From Treponema sp. (GTDB lineage Bacteria; Spirochaetota; Spirochaetia; Treponematales; Treponemataceae), in NCBI GenBank assembly GCA_024400955.1, contig JAKSLY010000001.1, positions 1-64,000 of the forward strand: a stretch of DNA of 64,000 nucleotides, given 5' to 3'. The notes below the pieces were generated by a model, which saw only the letters and a program-made list of their open reading frames with translations, made no database searches and was not told the origin of the DNA. Shown piece by piece: positions 25,963-34,323 of this stretch (position 1 is the first letter of the stretch; the number at the start of each line of letters is the position of its first letter). A program made the position numbers and the translations under genes.

Positions 25963-26133
25963 ATGGCTGGAGCCAGTAAAAACTCTCGTACATCAGTAGC
26001 AACACAGAAGTTTACATGCCCTTGTGGTGGTGAAATTGAAATGAAGACATTCTTCAATAATGGTAAGCTTAAGAATCAGGCTGTTTGCAACAAGTGCAAC
26101 CGCACAGAACGCAGACCAAAAGATTTCAAATAA
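25963..26133 (+). CDS. 56-residue zinc-ribbon-like protein upstream of rpsT
   Basis: This small gene has a strong GGAGGAAAG site seven bases before its ATG and a strong promoter upstream. The protein begins MAGASKNSRTSVATQKF and carries two knuckles, CPC (residues about 19-21) and CNKC (about 43-46), spaced by about 20 residues. The pattern fits one zinc ion. The rest is basic and ends RTERRPKDFK, suggesting RNA or ribosome binding. It resembles ribosomal zinc-ribbon proteins in style, but I cannot assign it to a known ribosomal protein. It is 20 bp upstream of rpsT and probably co-transcribed at high level. Confidence 0.8.
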   Translation: MAGASKNSRTSVATQKFTCPCGGEIEMKTFFNNGKLKNQAVCNKCNRTERRPKDFK

Positions 26134-26153
26134 TATTTAATTGAGGTATTTTT

Positions 26154-26429
26154 ATGTCAGTAAAATCATCTGCAGATAAGAGGCATGTACAGAGCGAAGT
26201 TCGCCGTATGCACAACAGAAGAGTTAAGTCTCAGATCCACACATTTGCAAGAAAGTTTGAAGAAGCAGTACAGAAGAAGGATCAGGCTGTAGCTTCAGAA
26301 GCTTACAAGGCACTTCAGGCTGAACTTGATTCTGCAAAGAGCAAGGGTGTGATTAAGCCTAATGCATGTTCACGCAAGAAGAGCCGCATGGCACATCTCT
26401 TCAACGTTACATTTGCAGCAGCAAAATAA
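26154..26429 (+). CDS. rpsT: 30S ribosomal protein S20
   Basis: S20 is a small basic primary binder of 16S rRNA. The 91-residue sequence has the family pattern: an N-terminal KSSADKRHVQSEVRRMHNRRVKSQIHTFARKF, a helical middle, and the conserved C-terminal GVIKPNACSRKKSRMAHLFN. A GAGG lies seven bases before the start ATG. It is the second gene of a two-gene transcript with the zinc-ribbon microprotein. A long inverted repeat follows the stop codon. Confidence 0.96.
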   Translation: MSVKSSADKRHVQSEVRRMHNRRVKSQIHTFARKFEEAVQKKDQAVASEAYKALQAELDSAKSKGVIKPNACSRKKSRMAHLFNVTFAAAK

Positions 26430-26453
26430 TCAGGGTAAATGCCTTTAATATGG

Positions 26454-26494
26454 TTTTATATGGCAGGTGAACTGGATGAACCTTCCATATAAAA
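26454..26494. repeat. Inverted repeat downstream of rpsT
   Basis: The arms TTTTATATGG and CCATATAAAA are perfect complements around a 21-nt loop that can itself extend the stem (AGGT/ACCT) after one mismatch. There is no T run after it, so it is more likely an mRNA 3'-end stabiliser or processing structure than a classical terminator. Confidence 0.6.
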
Positions 26495-26541
26495 TCAGAA
26501 ATTATAACCTACTTTAATATCTGTTTTATAAATATCCGGCT

Positions 26542-26570
26542 TCCGATTTTCGGATTTTCATATTTTTCAG
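26542..26570 (+). terminator. Weak terminator-like hairpin before the HU gene
   Basis: TCCGA and TCGGA around a TTT loop are followed by a T-rich stretch (TTTTCATATTTTT). The stem is short, so it could be an attenuator or a weak terminator of the rpsT transcript. Confidence 0.45.
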
Positions 26571-26591
26571 TACCAGTCAGAGTGTTAAATC

Positions 26592-26927
26592 TTGATTTCA
26601 AATAAAATTACAAAAGCAGATTTGCTTGAAGAAGTTTATAAAAATTCAGATTATGAAAAATGTATTGTTCAGGATGTTTTTGAAAAAATAATTGAACAGA
26701 TTAAGTCGTCGCTTGAAAAAGGTGATACAATCGAATTGCGGGGCTTTGGTACTTTTGAGCCGCGTCTCAGGAGTGCAAAAACCAATGCACGTAATCCAAA
26801 GACAGGAAAAACCCTTTATGTAGCCCCTCATTATGTGGTTGCATTCAGGGCCGGGCAGGATCTTAAAAATGCAGTCTGGAACCTTCCTGTAATTGAAAAA
26901 TCTGACCAGCAGAGTAACGGAGAGTAA
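26592..26927 (+). CDS. HU/IHF-family DNA-binding protein (TTG start)
   Basis: This is a 111-residue member of the HU/IHF family of DNA-bending proteins. The fold is readable in order: the N-terminal helices (ITKADLLEEVYKN...VFEKIIEQIKSSLEKGDTIEL), the RGFGTFEPR turn, the DNA-binding arm RSAKTNARNPKTGKTLYVAPHYVVAFRAG and the C-terminal helix. An extra tail of about 15 polar residues follows. No ATG is available in the right place, so TTG is the likely start. It is only 2 bp ahead of the bactofilin gene. A second, more typical HU gene lies at 41015. Confidence 0.9.
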   Translation: MISNKITKADLLEEVYKNSDYEKCIVQDVFEKIIEQIKSSLEKGDTIELRGFGTFEPRLRSAKTNARNPKTGKTLYVAPHYVVAFRAGQDLKNAVWNLPVIEKSDQQSNGE

Positions 26928-26929
26928 AA

Positions 26930-27346
26930 ATGGCAGCTAAGGCCGGCAAAAATCTTACGGTTTTTGGACAGGAAACTGAATTTGACGGTGTCCTGGAATT
27001 TACAGACAGTCTCGTTATCACAGGCAAGTTCCATGGCACGATAAATGCCACCGGAGATCTTGAAATTGAAAAGTCGGCCGTGTGTGATGTTGACAAGATT
27101 CTTGCTGATTCAGTGATTATTTCCGGTCAGGTAAAGGGCGATATCGAAGCCAAGAACCATATTGAACTCTGTTCCGGCAGTAATGTAAAAGGTGACCTTA
27201 AGGCTGTAAAACTTCGCATTTCTGACAATGTTGAATTCGAAGGCCAGGTTTCCATGATTGATGCAGTTCCTGAGAAAGATTTCTTTTCTACTGCGTCAGA
27301 AGAATTTAAAAATTCCCTTATTATGAGAACAAATGAAGCTCACTAG
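26930..27346 (+). CDS. Bactofilin
   Basis: Bactofilins polymerise into cytoskeletal filaments beneath the membrane without nucleotide. In this 138-residue protein the core is a right-handed beta-helix formed by hexapeptide-like turns, visible as repeated Gly-X-(V/I/L) strands: FDGVLEFTDSLVITGKFHGTI, SVIISGQVKGDIEA, SNVKGDLKAVKLRI and VEFEGQVSMI. A short flexible tail follows. The gene starts 2 bp after the HU stop, with GGAGAG overlapping the end of that gene, so the two are translated together. A role in cell shape or in positioning peptidoglycan enzymes is typical of the family in spirochaetes; the specific role here is unknown. Confidence 0.92.
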   Translation: MAAKAGKNLTVFGQETEFDGVLEFTDSLVITGKFHGTINATGDLEIEKSAVCDVDKILADSVIISGQVKGDIEAKNHIELCSGSNVKGDLKAVKLRISDNVEFEGQVSMIDAVPEKDFFSTASEEFKNSLIMRTNEAH

Positions 27347-27419
27347 GCTTCGTTTCAAATACAGCGGATTCTTCCGTACAATTTATTTTTCCCATTTTAT
27401 TTTCATTTGAGGTGTGACT

Positions 27420-29276
27420 ATGGCAATTATTGGACGCCGTAAATCGTCAGACACTGATTCTGAACAGGAACCAGAAATGGCTACAGAACAGGTTCAGGTG
27501 CAATCAGAACAGGCAGTTCCCGAAGAGGAAGCTAAGCCTAAGAGAAAGCGTGTTGTAAGAAAGACTTCTGCAGAAAAAGCAGATGCAGCTTCGGAAACTC
27601 CGGTTTCAGAGTCTTCTTCAGAAAAGAAATCTTCAGATCCTTCGGAAAATATTCCTTCAGAAAATTCTGCTTCGGCAGACAAACCATCTTCCACTGACAC
27701 TTCGGAAAATTCAGCACAGTCAGAGACATCTTCAGATTCATCAGAAAACCAGTCACAGGAAAGTCAGGGCCAGGAAGGCGGTCAGGATGGTCAGCACAGG
27801 TATAATGCCAACCGTTATGGAAACAATTACCGCAATAATGGCGGAAACAACAGGTTCAACAATAATGGCGGAAACAACCGCTTTAACAATAACCGTAACA
27901 ACAACCGCCGCAATAATTACGAAAAGAATCTTCAGGCCCGTCTTGAAGCCGTAAGAAAGGCCCAGGAAATTGAAAACCCCGAAGAATATGAGTCAAAGCC
28001 TCGTCTTGTCATCAACGACCTTACAAAGATGAGCATGCCTCAGCTGCGTGAACTTGCCGCACAGTACGGTCTTTCTGGCGACGATCTTCCTTCAATGAAG
28101 AAGCAGGACCTTATTTTCTGCATTCTCAAGGCTCACACTGAACACGGTGGAATTATTTTTGCATCGGGTGCCCTTGAAATTCTTCCTGATGGATATGGAT
28201 TCCTCAGAAGTCCGCAGAACAATTATCTTCCAGGACCGGACGACATTTACATCAGCCCAAGCCAGATCAGGCTCTTTAACCTTAAGACAGGCGACACGAT
28301 TTATGGCCAGACACGCAGTCCAAAGGACGGTGAAAAATTCTTTGCACTTCTGCGCATAGAAACTGTCAACTTTGAGGACCCAAGCGTTGCCCAGACACGT
28401 GTTCCTTTTGAAAACCTTACGCCGCTTTATCCAAACGAGAAGCTTCGTCTTGAAACGACTTCCACTGAGCTTAGCACCCGCATCGTGGACCTTTTTGCAC
28501 CTATCGGAAAGGGGCAGCGTCTTCTTATCGTGGCTCCACCAAAGGCCGGTAAGACAACCCTGATGCAGAAGGTTGCAAATGCAATCACAACAAACAATCC
28601 TGAAGTTTATCTCATTGTTCTTCTCATTGATGAACGTCCGGAAGAAGTTACTGAAATGGAACGTGCCATTCAGGGGGAAGTTATTTCTTCAACATTCGAC
28701 GAACAGGCTACCCGCCACGTACAGGTTGCAGAAATGGTTCTTGAGAAGGCAAAGCGCCTTGTTGAACATAAGCGCGATGTTGTAATCCTTCTTGATTCAA
28801 TTACACGTCTTGCACGTGCATATAACGTTACCGTTCCTACATCGGGCAAGGTTCTTTCCGGTGGTGTTGATTCCAATGCACTCCACAAGCCAAAGCGCTT
28901 CTTTGGTGCAGCCCGTAATATAGAAGAAGGCGGTTCCCTTACAATCATCTCGACTTCCCTTGTTGAAACAGGAAGCCGCATGGATGAAGTCATCTTTGAA
29001 GAATTCAAGGGTACAGGCAACAGCGAAATCGACCTTGACCGCAAGCTGGCAGAACGCAGGCTTTTCCCGGCCATTAACATCAAGAAGTCAGGAACAAGGC
29101 GTGAAGAACTTCTGCTTACGGAAGGTGAGCTCCAGAGGATGTGGGTTCTCCGCAAGGTTCTCAACCCCATGGAAGATGCCGACATGCTTGAACTGGTCAT
29201 GGACAAGATGAGGAAGACAAAGGACAACACGGGATTCCTTAATTCCATGAATCCTGGAATGGCCGCCCTGGAGTAG
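27420..29276 (+). CDS. rho: Transcription termination factor Rho with Ser/Glu- and Asn-rich insert
   Basis: Rho is a hexameric RNA helicase that ends transcription. Start is ATG with GAGGTG six bases upstream. Residues about 1-115 are low complexity rich in Ser, Glu and Thr. About 120-170 are extremely rich in Asn, Arg and Gly (repeats of the RFNNNGGNN type). The N-terminal helical domain follows ([17 protein letters not shown]), then the RNA-binding cold-shock domain ([12 protein letters not shown]...[15 protein letters not shown]). The ATPase has Walker [10 protein letters not shown] near residue 371 and Walker [16 protein letters not shown] near 453, plus the Q/R-loop region. At 618 residues it is much longer than the ~420-residue E. 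coli protein, entirely because of the N-terminal extension. Confidence 0.97.
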   Translation: MAIIGRRKSSDTDSEQEPEMATEQVQVQSEQAVPEEEAKPKRKRVVRKTSAEKADAASETPVSESSSEKKSSDPSENIPSENSASADKPSSTDTSENSAQSETSSDSSENQSQESQGQEGGQDGQHRYNANRYGNNYRNNGGNNRFNNNGGNNRFNNNRNNNRRNNYEKNLQARLEAVRKAQEIENPEEYESKPRLVINDLTKMSMPQLRELAAQYGLSGDDLPSMKKQDLIFCILKAHTEHGGIIFASGALEILPDGYGFLRSPQNNYLPGPDDIYISPSQIRLFNLKTGDTIYGQTRSPKDGEKFFALLRIETVNFEDPSVAQTRVPFENLTPLYPNEKLRLETTSTELSTRIVDLFAPIGKGQRLLIVAPPKAGKTTLMQKVANAITTNNPEVYLIVLLIDERPEEVTEMERAIQGEVISSTFDEQATRHVQVAEMVLEKAKRLVEHKRDVVILLDSITRLARAYNVTVPTSGKVLSGGVDSNALHKPKRFFGAARNIEEGGSLTIISTSLVETGSRMDEVIFEEFKGTGNSEIDLDRKLAERRLFPAINIKKSGTRREELLLTEGELQRMWVLRKVLNPMEDADMLELVMDKMRKTKDNTGFLNSMNPGMAALE

Positions 29277-29321
29277 TGCGGGCTTGTGCAGGCTGAAGTG
29301 GACGAGATTTTCATTTCGGCC

Positions 29322-29350
29322 TTGATTTAAAGTTGTGTATGCGCTAATAT
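29322..29350 (+). promoter_or_regulatory. Probable rpmE promoter
   Basis: TTGATT (29322-29327) and TAATAT (29345-29350) are separated by 17 bp. The predicted leader of about 105 nt before rpmE contains a small GAAAG/CTTTC hairpin and may carry regulation, but no known ribosomal leader motif was recognised. Confidence 0.5.
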
Positions 29351-29463
29351 AGCACATCAATATTTTTCTTGTGATATTAACTTGATTGATAACGGTGAGG
29401 GGAAGAAACGACGAAAGCTGACCGGTCTTTCTTTGATATCGGGCAAGATACAGGAGTTTTTTT

Positions 29464-29679
29464 ATGAAGAAGGGAATCCACCCAGACTACAAACTTACAA
29501 AGATTACTTGTGTATGCGGTAACGTTATCGAAACAGCTTCAACAGTTGAAAACATCCACGTTGAAATCTGTTCTGCATGTCACCCATTCTACACAGGAAA
29601 GCAGAAGCTTGTTGACACAGCAGGTCGTATCGATCGCTTTAACAAGCGCTACGGTGTTAAGGCTGCAGAATCAAAGTAA
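29464..29679 (+). CDS. rpmE: 50S ribosomal protein L31, zinc-binding type
   Basis: The 71-residue protein starts [20 protein letters not shown] and has the L31 pattern: the cysteine pair CVC near the N-terminus and CSAC followed by [24 protein letters not shown]. The four cysteines identify the zinc-containing (C+) form, which also serves as a zinc store in bacteria. An AGGAG site is ten bases before the ATG. It has its own promoter and is followed by a strong terminator. Confidence 0.97.
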   Translation: MKKGIHPDYKLTKITCVCGNVIETASTVENIHVEICSACHPFYTGKQKLVDTAGRIDRFNKRYGVKAAESK

Positions 29680-29701
29680 TTTGTATTCTAAATTTAATTC
29701 A

Positions 29702-29730
29702 GTACCGGCTTTATGGGCCGGTATTTTTTT
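29702..29730 (+). terminator. Rho-independent terminator after rpmE
   Basis: TACCGGC and GCCGGTA pair perfectly around a loop of about seven bases and are followed by eight T. The next gene starts 14 bp later, so that gene depends on readthrough or a promoter inside the hairpin region. Confidence 0.85.
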
Positions 29731-29743
29731 TGCGGAACATAAA

Positions 29744-31180
29744 ATGAAAAACATTAAAAAAAATATCATACTTCTTGCCGTTCTTTTTTCCATTGCATTT
29801 AGTTCCTTTGCCAAGGAAGGAACCACTTTTTACAGGGAAAATCTTGAGGAAGACACTACAAAGCATTATTTCATCGCTGCCGGCGGAGTTGCCCTTGTAA
29901 ACGGTCTCATCGGTTCATACAACAGGTTCGTCAGCCGCGCTCCATGGGCACAGGTTTGGTGGGACGACATAAAGAATCCACAGGACAAGGATGTTAAATT
30001 CGATAAGGACTGGTACTGGACGAATTTCGTTCTTCATCCATATCAGGGTGGGCTTTACTATCTTGCCGCCCGCAACAGCAACCTGAACCTTTACGAAAGT
30101 TTCTTCTATACTGCTGCTGGTTCCCTCATCTGGGAATACGGCTTTGAAACCAATTCCCCTTCGACCAATGATTTCTATTACACCATGGTTGGTGGCGTCA
30201 TCACTGGTGAAATGCTTTACAGGCTTTCCCTGGAATCCCAGGGGCGCAACAAGACAGTTCTTTCATTCCTTGCAAATCCTGACAGGCTTTTTACTGACCC
30301 GATTTTACGCCAGAGGCCGCAGGGACCCACAGGTCTTCTCGAGGAACTTTCCATCAGGACGGGCATGGGCATGGCTTTTGCAAATACATGGACCAAGGAC
30401 CCTTATGACAATCTCTTTGAGCTGTTCCCATTTAACGGAAACCTTGAGCTTACTGCAAAATATGGCGATCCTTACGGCCATGATTCCAACACTCCATACA
30501 GCCAGTTCTTCTTTGAATTTGGCGGTGGGGCAGGTTCCGGATCCGGGGAAGGTGTGGAAGACTGGGAAACCAAGCTGATGTACGACGTTCATATTTTCTC
30601 CGACGGAATGCTTTTTGCACGCGCACCAGATCTTGGAGAAGACAGGGATACCACTGTGGGCATGGTCATGGAGTATGACTTCGTGTGGAATTCCTTCATG
30701 GAATTTTCATCCATTGCCCCGGGATTTGCATTCAAGCAGAGGATCAACAGGGACGATGGATGGCTTGCATATCAGCTGCGCCTTTCTGCAGTCGGCATGG
30801 GAACCTCCGACTTCTACTACCTCAGGCGTGACGTATTCCCAAAGCCTGACGGAACGTACAGGGATTACGGTTATACTACGGGTGGAGAGTTTGTTGCAAA
30901 GCTTGCAGCTGCCAAGATTGACGGCATCAGGTTCGACTGGACCGTGCACAATTACCTTTTCTGGAAGTATCCATACCAGGTACAGGATGGCATAGACGAT
31001 TCCGGCCTTGAGTGGCTCACATTCTCCGATGTTTCCCTTGAGCTTCCCGTGACAAAGGGTGTTTTTGTGGGCATTTCCGACGAGCTGTATTTCAAGACCA
31101 CGGGATACGACGATGTTGACAATATCTTTTCCATATATAACGCAGTAAATCTTTACGCAAGGTTCAACTTCCTGAAGTAG
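29744..31180 (+). CDS. DUF3943-type outer-membrane-like protein
   Basis: The start ATG gives a signal peptide (MKNIKKNIILLAVLFSIAFSSFAK). Residues about 50-180 show the DUF3943 pattern: WYWTNFVLHPYQGGLYYLAARNS, SFFYTAAGSLIWEYGFE, PSTNDFYYTMVGGVITGEMLYRLS. The rest consists of alternating amphipathic strands with frequent aromatic residues and ends LYARFNFLK, with a terminal hydrophobic-aromatic residue near the end. This is typical of an outer-membrane beta-barrel. The 478-residue protein has no known function. It stands alone after the rpmE terminator. Confidence 0.75.
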   Translation: MKNIKKNIILLAVLFSIAFSSFAKEGTTFYRENLEEDTTKHYFIAAGGVALVNGLIGSYNRFVSRAPWAQVWWDDIKNPQDKDVKFDKDWYWTNFVLHPYQGGLYYLAARNSNLNLYESFFYTAAGSLIWEYGFETNSPSTNDFYYTMVGGVITGEMLYRLSLESQGRNKTVLSFLANPDRLFTDPILRQRPQGPTGLLEELSIRTGMGMAFANTWTKDPYDNLFELFPFNGNLELTAKYGDPYGHDSNTPYSQFFFEFGGGAGSGSGEGVEDWETKLMYDVHIFSDGMLFARAPDLGEDRDTTVGMVMEYDFVWNSFMEFSSIAPGFAFKQRINRDDGWLAYQLRLSAVGMGTSDFYYLRRDVFPKPDGTYRDYGYTTGGEFVAKLAAAKIDGIRFDWTVHNYLFWKYPYQVQDGIDDSGLEWLTFSDVSLELPVTKGVFVGISDELYFKTTGYDDVDNIFSIYNAVNLYARFNFLK

Positions 31181-31195
31181 GAACAAGTGGTGGCG

Positions 31196-31345
31196 CGGCG
31201 GTTTAGCAGGTTGCCCTGCGGTTGCCAGGATGCGCCGGCGGTTTAGCTGGTAAATTTTCCGGCCGCACATTCCTCTGCGGTTTAGCTGGAAAATCTTTCA
31301 GCCACACCGCAATCTACGCACACCCCGCTGCGCTTTAGCTGGCCA
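31196..31345. repeat. Four direct copies of a GCGGTTTAGCTGG-type motif
   Basis: Between two tail-to-tail genes lie four near copies of (G/C)CGGTTTAGC(T/A)GG, beginning near 31200, 31228, 31275 and 31331, with irregular spacing of 28-56 bp. The third has TGCGG and the fourth TGCGC in front. The surrounding sequence is GC-rich. No open frame or clear terminator explains them. Confidence 0.5.
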
Positions 31346-31348
31346 ACC

Positions 31349-32464
31349 TTACACCTTTTTTGTAATGGCCCAGGCCCGGTGGATCTTTGCATTCCTGTAG
31401 TCTTCCGGAATTGTTTGTGCCGTGATTTCCCTTGCGGCATAGTTTTCCGGGAGCTCTTTATCGTCAAAGACTAGTTTCCGGCTGTTGGTGCTAAAGTAAA
31501 GGATTCCCCTGTCAGAAAGAAGGGCTGTGCACTTTTTTACAAGCATGGGCCAGTCCCTGTTGATGTCAAGGAGGGTGTCCGTCTTCTTTGAGTTGCTGAA
31601 GGTCGGCGGATCCAGGATTATGATGTCGAATTTTTCCTCATTCCTATCCTTCAGTTCCTTCTCGCGTTCAGAAAGGAATTTAACTGCATCTCCTGCCGTA
31701 TAGGCATATTTCTTCCTGTCGCAAAATCCGTTGAGTTCCATGTTGCGCCTTGCCCAATCCATGTAGGTGTTGCTCATGTCAACGCTTTCCACGTAGGAGG
31801 CACCGCCTTCTGCAGAATAAACGGAAAATGCTCCGGTGTAGCAAAAAAGGTTCAGGACACGCTTTGCCCCGCACTGGCTCCTGACCGTGGATCTCAAGGG
31901 CCTGTGGTCAAAGAAAAGCCCCGAATCAATGTAGTCCGTAAGGTTAACGCTAAAAAGCTGCCCCTGTTCCATCACCGTACCCGTAACCGAACGGGAACTT
32001 TCCATCCTGTTGTACTGGGATCGGGTCTTGTTTTCCGTCTGGTGGCGCCTTCTTTTTACAATGATGTTTTCCGGCCTGACCGAAAGAACTTCCGCCGCAG
32101 CCTTTTGCATTTCCCCAAGCCAAAGCTCTTCCTCTTCCTCGGGCTTGTCGTAGGGCCGCTCGTAAAGGTACATGTGGATGAAGGTGCGTTCAAGTTCCTC
32201 CCTGACCATGGATTCTGCTTGGGGGGAGTTCTCGCTGATGGCGGCATTAAGTTCCTGGTAGTATCTTGCAGCCTCAATCTTGGAATCTATTTCATCCGGC
32301 AAAAAAGTGTACATGTCAAGGCAAAGTGGAACCTCTGGAATGTCCCGGTCGTAAAGCCTCCAGCAGGAAATCCTGTTTTTCCTTGCCCATTTCTTGAGCT
32401 GCCTGTAGTTTTTTGCCAGCCTGTTGGAAAAAAGCTGGGCCTGATATGCATTCTTGTTTTCCAT
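31349..32464 (-). CDS. RlmK-like 23S rRNA methyltransferase (SAM-dependent)
   Basis: The 371-residue protein matches the free-standing equivalent of the C-terminal RlmK half of E. coli RlmKL, which makes m7G2069 in 23S rRNA. Seen are the N-terminal FSNRLAKNYRQLKKWARKNRI and CWRLYDRDIPEVPLCLD, then VNLTDYIDSGLFFDHRPLR, the SAM-binding VLNLFCYTGAFSVYSAEGGA with VDMSNTYMDWARRNMELNG, and the catalytic-site DPPTFSNSK. The ATG is supported by a promoter whose -10 box ends six bases upstream; a longer in-frame start (TTG, 32482) would lie inside that promoter. The exact rRNA target is inferred from homology only. Confidence 0.82.
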   Translation of the reverse strand: MENKNAYQAQLFSNRLAKNYRQLKKWARKNRISCWRLYDRDIPEVPLCLDMYTFLPDEIDSKIEAARYYQELNAAISENSPQAESMVREELERTFIHMYLYERPYDKPEEEEELWLGEMQKAAAEVLSVRPENIIVKRRRHQTENKTRSQYNRMESSRSVTGTVMEQGQLFSVNLTDYIDSGLFFDHRPLRSTVRSQCGAKRVLNLFCYTGAFSVYSAEGGASYVESVDMSNTYMDWARRNMELNGFCDRKKYAYTAGDAVKFLSEREKELKDRNEEKFDIIILDPPTFSNSKKTDTLLDINRDWPMLVKKCTALLSDRGILYFSTNSRKLVFDDKELPENYAAREITAQTIPEDYRNAKIHRAWAITKKV

Positions 32465-32470
32465 GGCATC

Positions 32471-32499
32471 ATGATATTGCAAAAGAGGGAAAGATTCAA
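32471..32499 (-). promoter_or_regulatory. Leaderless-type promoter of the RlmK-like gene
   Basis: On the minus strand TTGAAT (32494-32499), a 17-bp spacer and TATCAT (32471-32476) are followed six bases later by the ATG. No Shine-Dalgarno site is present. Confidence 0.55.
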
Positions 32500-32688
32500 T
32501 TTGGAGCAGCCCTAGTCAGCTAAACCCGCTATCCGCTCCAATGTGCTCGCCAAGGCTCCGCCCATTCCGCTTCTATCGGGGCTAGGCTTTATTCCCGGGG
32601 GAATCATGGCTTCCTAAAAAGTGTAATTTTCTCATGCTTCCTGTGGAAACCCTATACTTAATAGAAAATAATTGATATATTCTATTCC

Positions 32689-34323
32689 ATGAAATTTACA
32701 GAATTTTCTTTGCATGAAGAACTTCTTGGTGGAATTGCCGGTGCAGGTTACGTTGAATGCACGCCGGTTCAGGAAAATGTTCTTAAGGCCTCCCTTGAAG
32801 GCCGTGACCTTTATGTTCAGTCGCAGACAGGTACGGGAAAAACTGCGGCATATCTTACAAGCATCATCCAGCAGCTTCTTGTTCGCCCAGAGGTAAAGGG
32901 CAAGAAAGCTCTTATCCTTGTTCCAACACGCGAGCTTACGGTTCAGGTTCAGGAAGAGGCAGAAAAACTCTGCGCATCTTCACAGCTCAAGTGCTCAAGC
33001 TTTTACGGCGGTGTAGGCTATGACAAGCAGATAGCTGCAATCAAGAGGGGCATCGACATCATGATCGGTACTCCTGGACGCGTCATCGACCTTAACCAGG
33101 GAAACCAGCTTGACATGAGCGATGTTGCATTCCTTGTTGTTGACGAGGCAGACCGCATGTTTGACATGGGCTTTTACCCGGACTTGAGGACATTGATCAA
33201 GGTTCTTCCGGAAAGCTCAAAAAGGCAGACCATGCTTTTCAGTGCCACCTTGAACACTTACGTAAAGAACCTGGCATGGGAATACACCCGCAATCCGGAG
33301 GAAATCACCATTGCGGCAGAAAACATCACCGTTGACGAAATCGACCAGGAACTTCTCCACGTTGCAAGCAACGACAAGATGAAGCTTTTGATCGGCATCA
33401 TCCAGAAGGAAAACCCTGAAAGCCTGATCATCTTCTCAAATACAAAGAGGAGCTGCGAGGTTGTGGCAAAGCGCCTTCGCCTTAACGGAATCGAGGCAGA
33501 ATACATCATCGGCGACCTTCCGCAGAAAAAGCGCCTTCAGATCATGGACAGGTTCAAGGCCGGAACCGTAAAGTGCCTTGTGGCCACTGACGTTGCTGCC
33601 CGCGGTATCGACGTAAACGACCTTGCCATGGTTATCAACTACGATCTTCCAAACGAAGCCGAAAACTACGTTCACCGCATCGGACGTACTGCACGTGCCG
33701 GCAAGTCCGGAAAGGCATACACTTTCTGCAGCGAGCAGGACGTTTATTCCCTGCCGCCAATCGAACGCTACATTGAAAAGCAGATTCCGTCCCGTGTTGC
33801 AGATCCTGAATCCTACGGTGAGGACAAGAGTGCCGATGTTTACATCAAGCTTGACAGCCATCACGAGGAACGCAACGACAGGAGCGAATTCGGCCGCAAG
33901 AGGCGCGAGGAATACGAAAGCCGCAATGGCTCTAGGTCTGGTGGCCGTTCAAGAAAGGGCAGCGGAAGGTATTCCGGACGCAACGAAGAGGCAAAGAGCG
34001 AATACAGGCGCGACAGGCGCGTATATAATTCTGCAGATGACCAGAAGCTTGCATCCATGACTACTGATGAGCGCATGAAGTATTACAAGGAAATGTACGG
34101 TTCAAAGGCCTCAGGTTCTTCTTCTGCAAGCCCAAGAAAGAATTCCGGTTCCAAGAAGCCAAATCCTTCAGCTTCAAGGCAGGGTGGCAAGAATGCTAAG
34201 AACGGCAAGAACGGAAAGCCATATTCAGGCAATAAGCGCCAGGTGCAGAACCAGGTTCCTAAGAAGCAGGAAAAGAAGACCCTCTTTGGCAGAATCAAAG
34301 CAATTTTTGGAGGAAAGAAATGA
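32689..34323 (+). CDS. DEAD-box ATP-dependent RNA helicase
   Basis: The 544-residue helicase shows the motifs in order: Q motif (CTPVQ), motif I SQTGTGKT near residue 45, PTRELTVQ, TPGRVID, DEAD in VVDEADRMFD near 150, SAT, then in the second domain IIFSNTKRSCEV, VATDVAARGIDV and HRIGRTARAG. A C-terminal tail of about 150 residues is rich in Arg, Gly, Ser and Lys and probably binds RNA. The protein is of the RhlE/RhlB type; roles in ribosome assembly or mRNA decay are likely. A TATATT box lies seven bases before the ATG, but its -35 is poor. The stop overlaps the ABC-F start (ATGA). Confidence 0.93.
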   Translation: MKFTEFSLHEELLGGIAGAGYVECTPVQENVLKASLEGRDLYVQSQTGTGKTAAYLTSIIQQLLVRPEVKGKKALILVPTRELTVQVQEEAEKLCASSQLKCSSFYGGVGYDKQIAAIKRGIDIMIGTPGRVIDLNQGNQLDMSDVAFLVVDEADRMFDMGFYPDLRTLIKVLPESSKRQTMLFSATLNTYVKNLAWEYTRNPEEITIAAENITVDEIDQELLHVASNDKMKLLIGIIQKENPESLIIFSNTKRSCEVVAKRLRLNGIEAEYIIGDLPQKKRLQIMDRFKAGTVKCLVATDVAARGIDVNDLAMVINYDLPNEAENYVHRIGRTARAGKSGKAYTFCSEQDVYSLPPIERYIEKQIPSRVADPESYGEDKSADVYIKLDSHHEERNDRSEFGRKRREEYESRNGSRSGGRSRKGSGRYSGRNEEAKSEYRRDRRVYNSADDQKLASMTTDERMKYYKEMYGSKASGSSSASPRKNSGSKKPNPSASRQGGKNAKNGKNGKPYSGNKRQVQNQVPKKQEKKTLFGRIKAIFGGKK

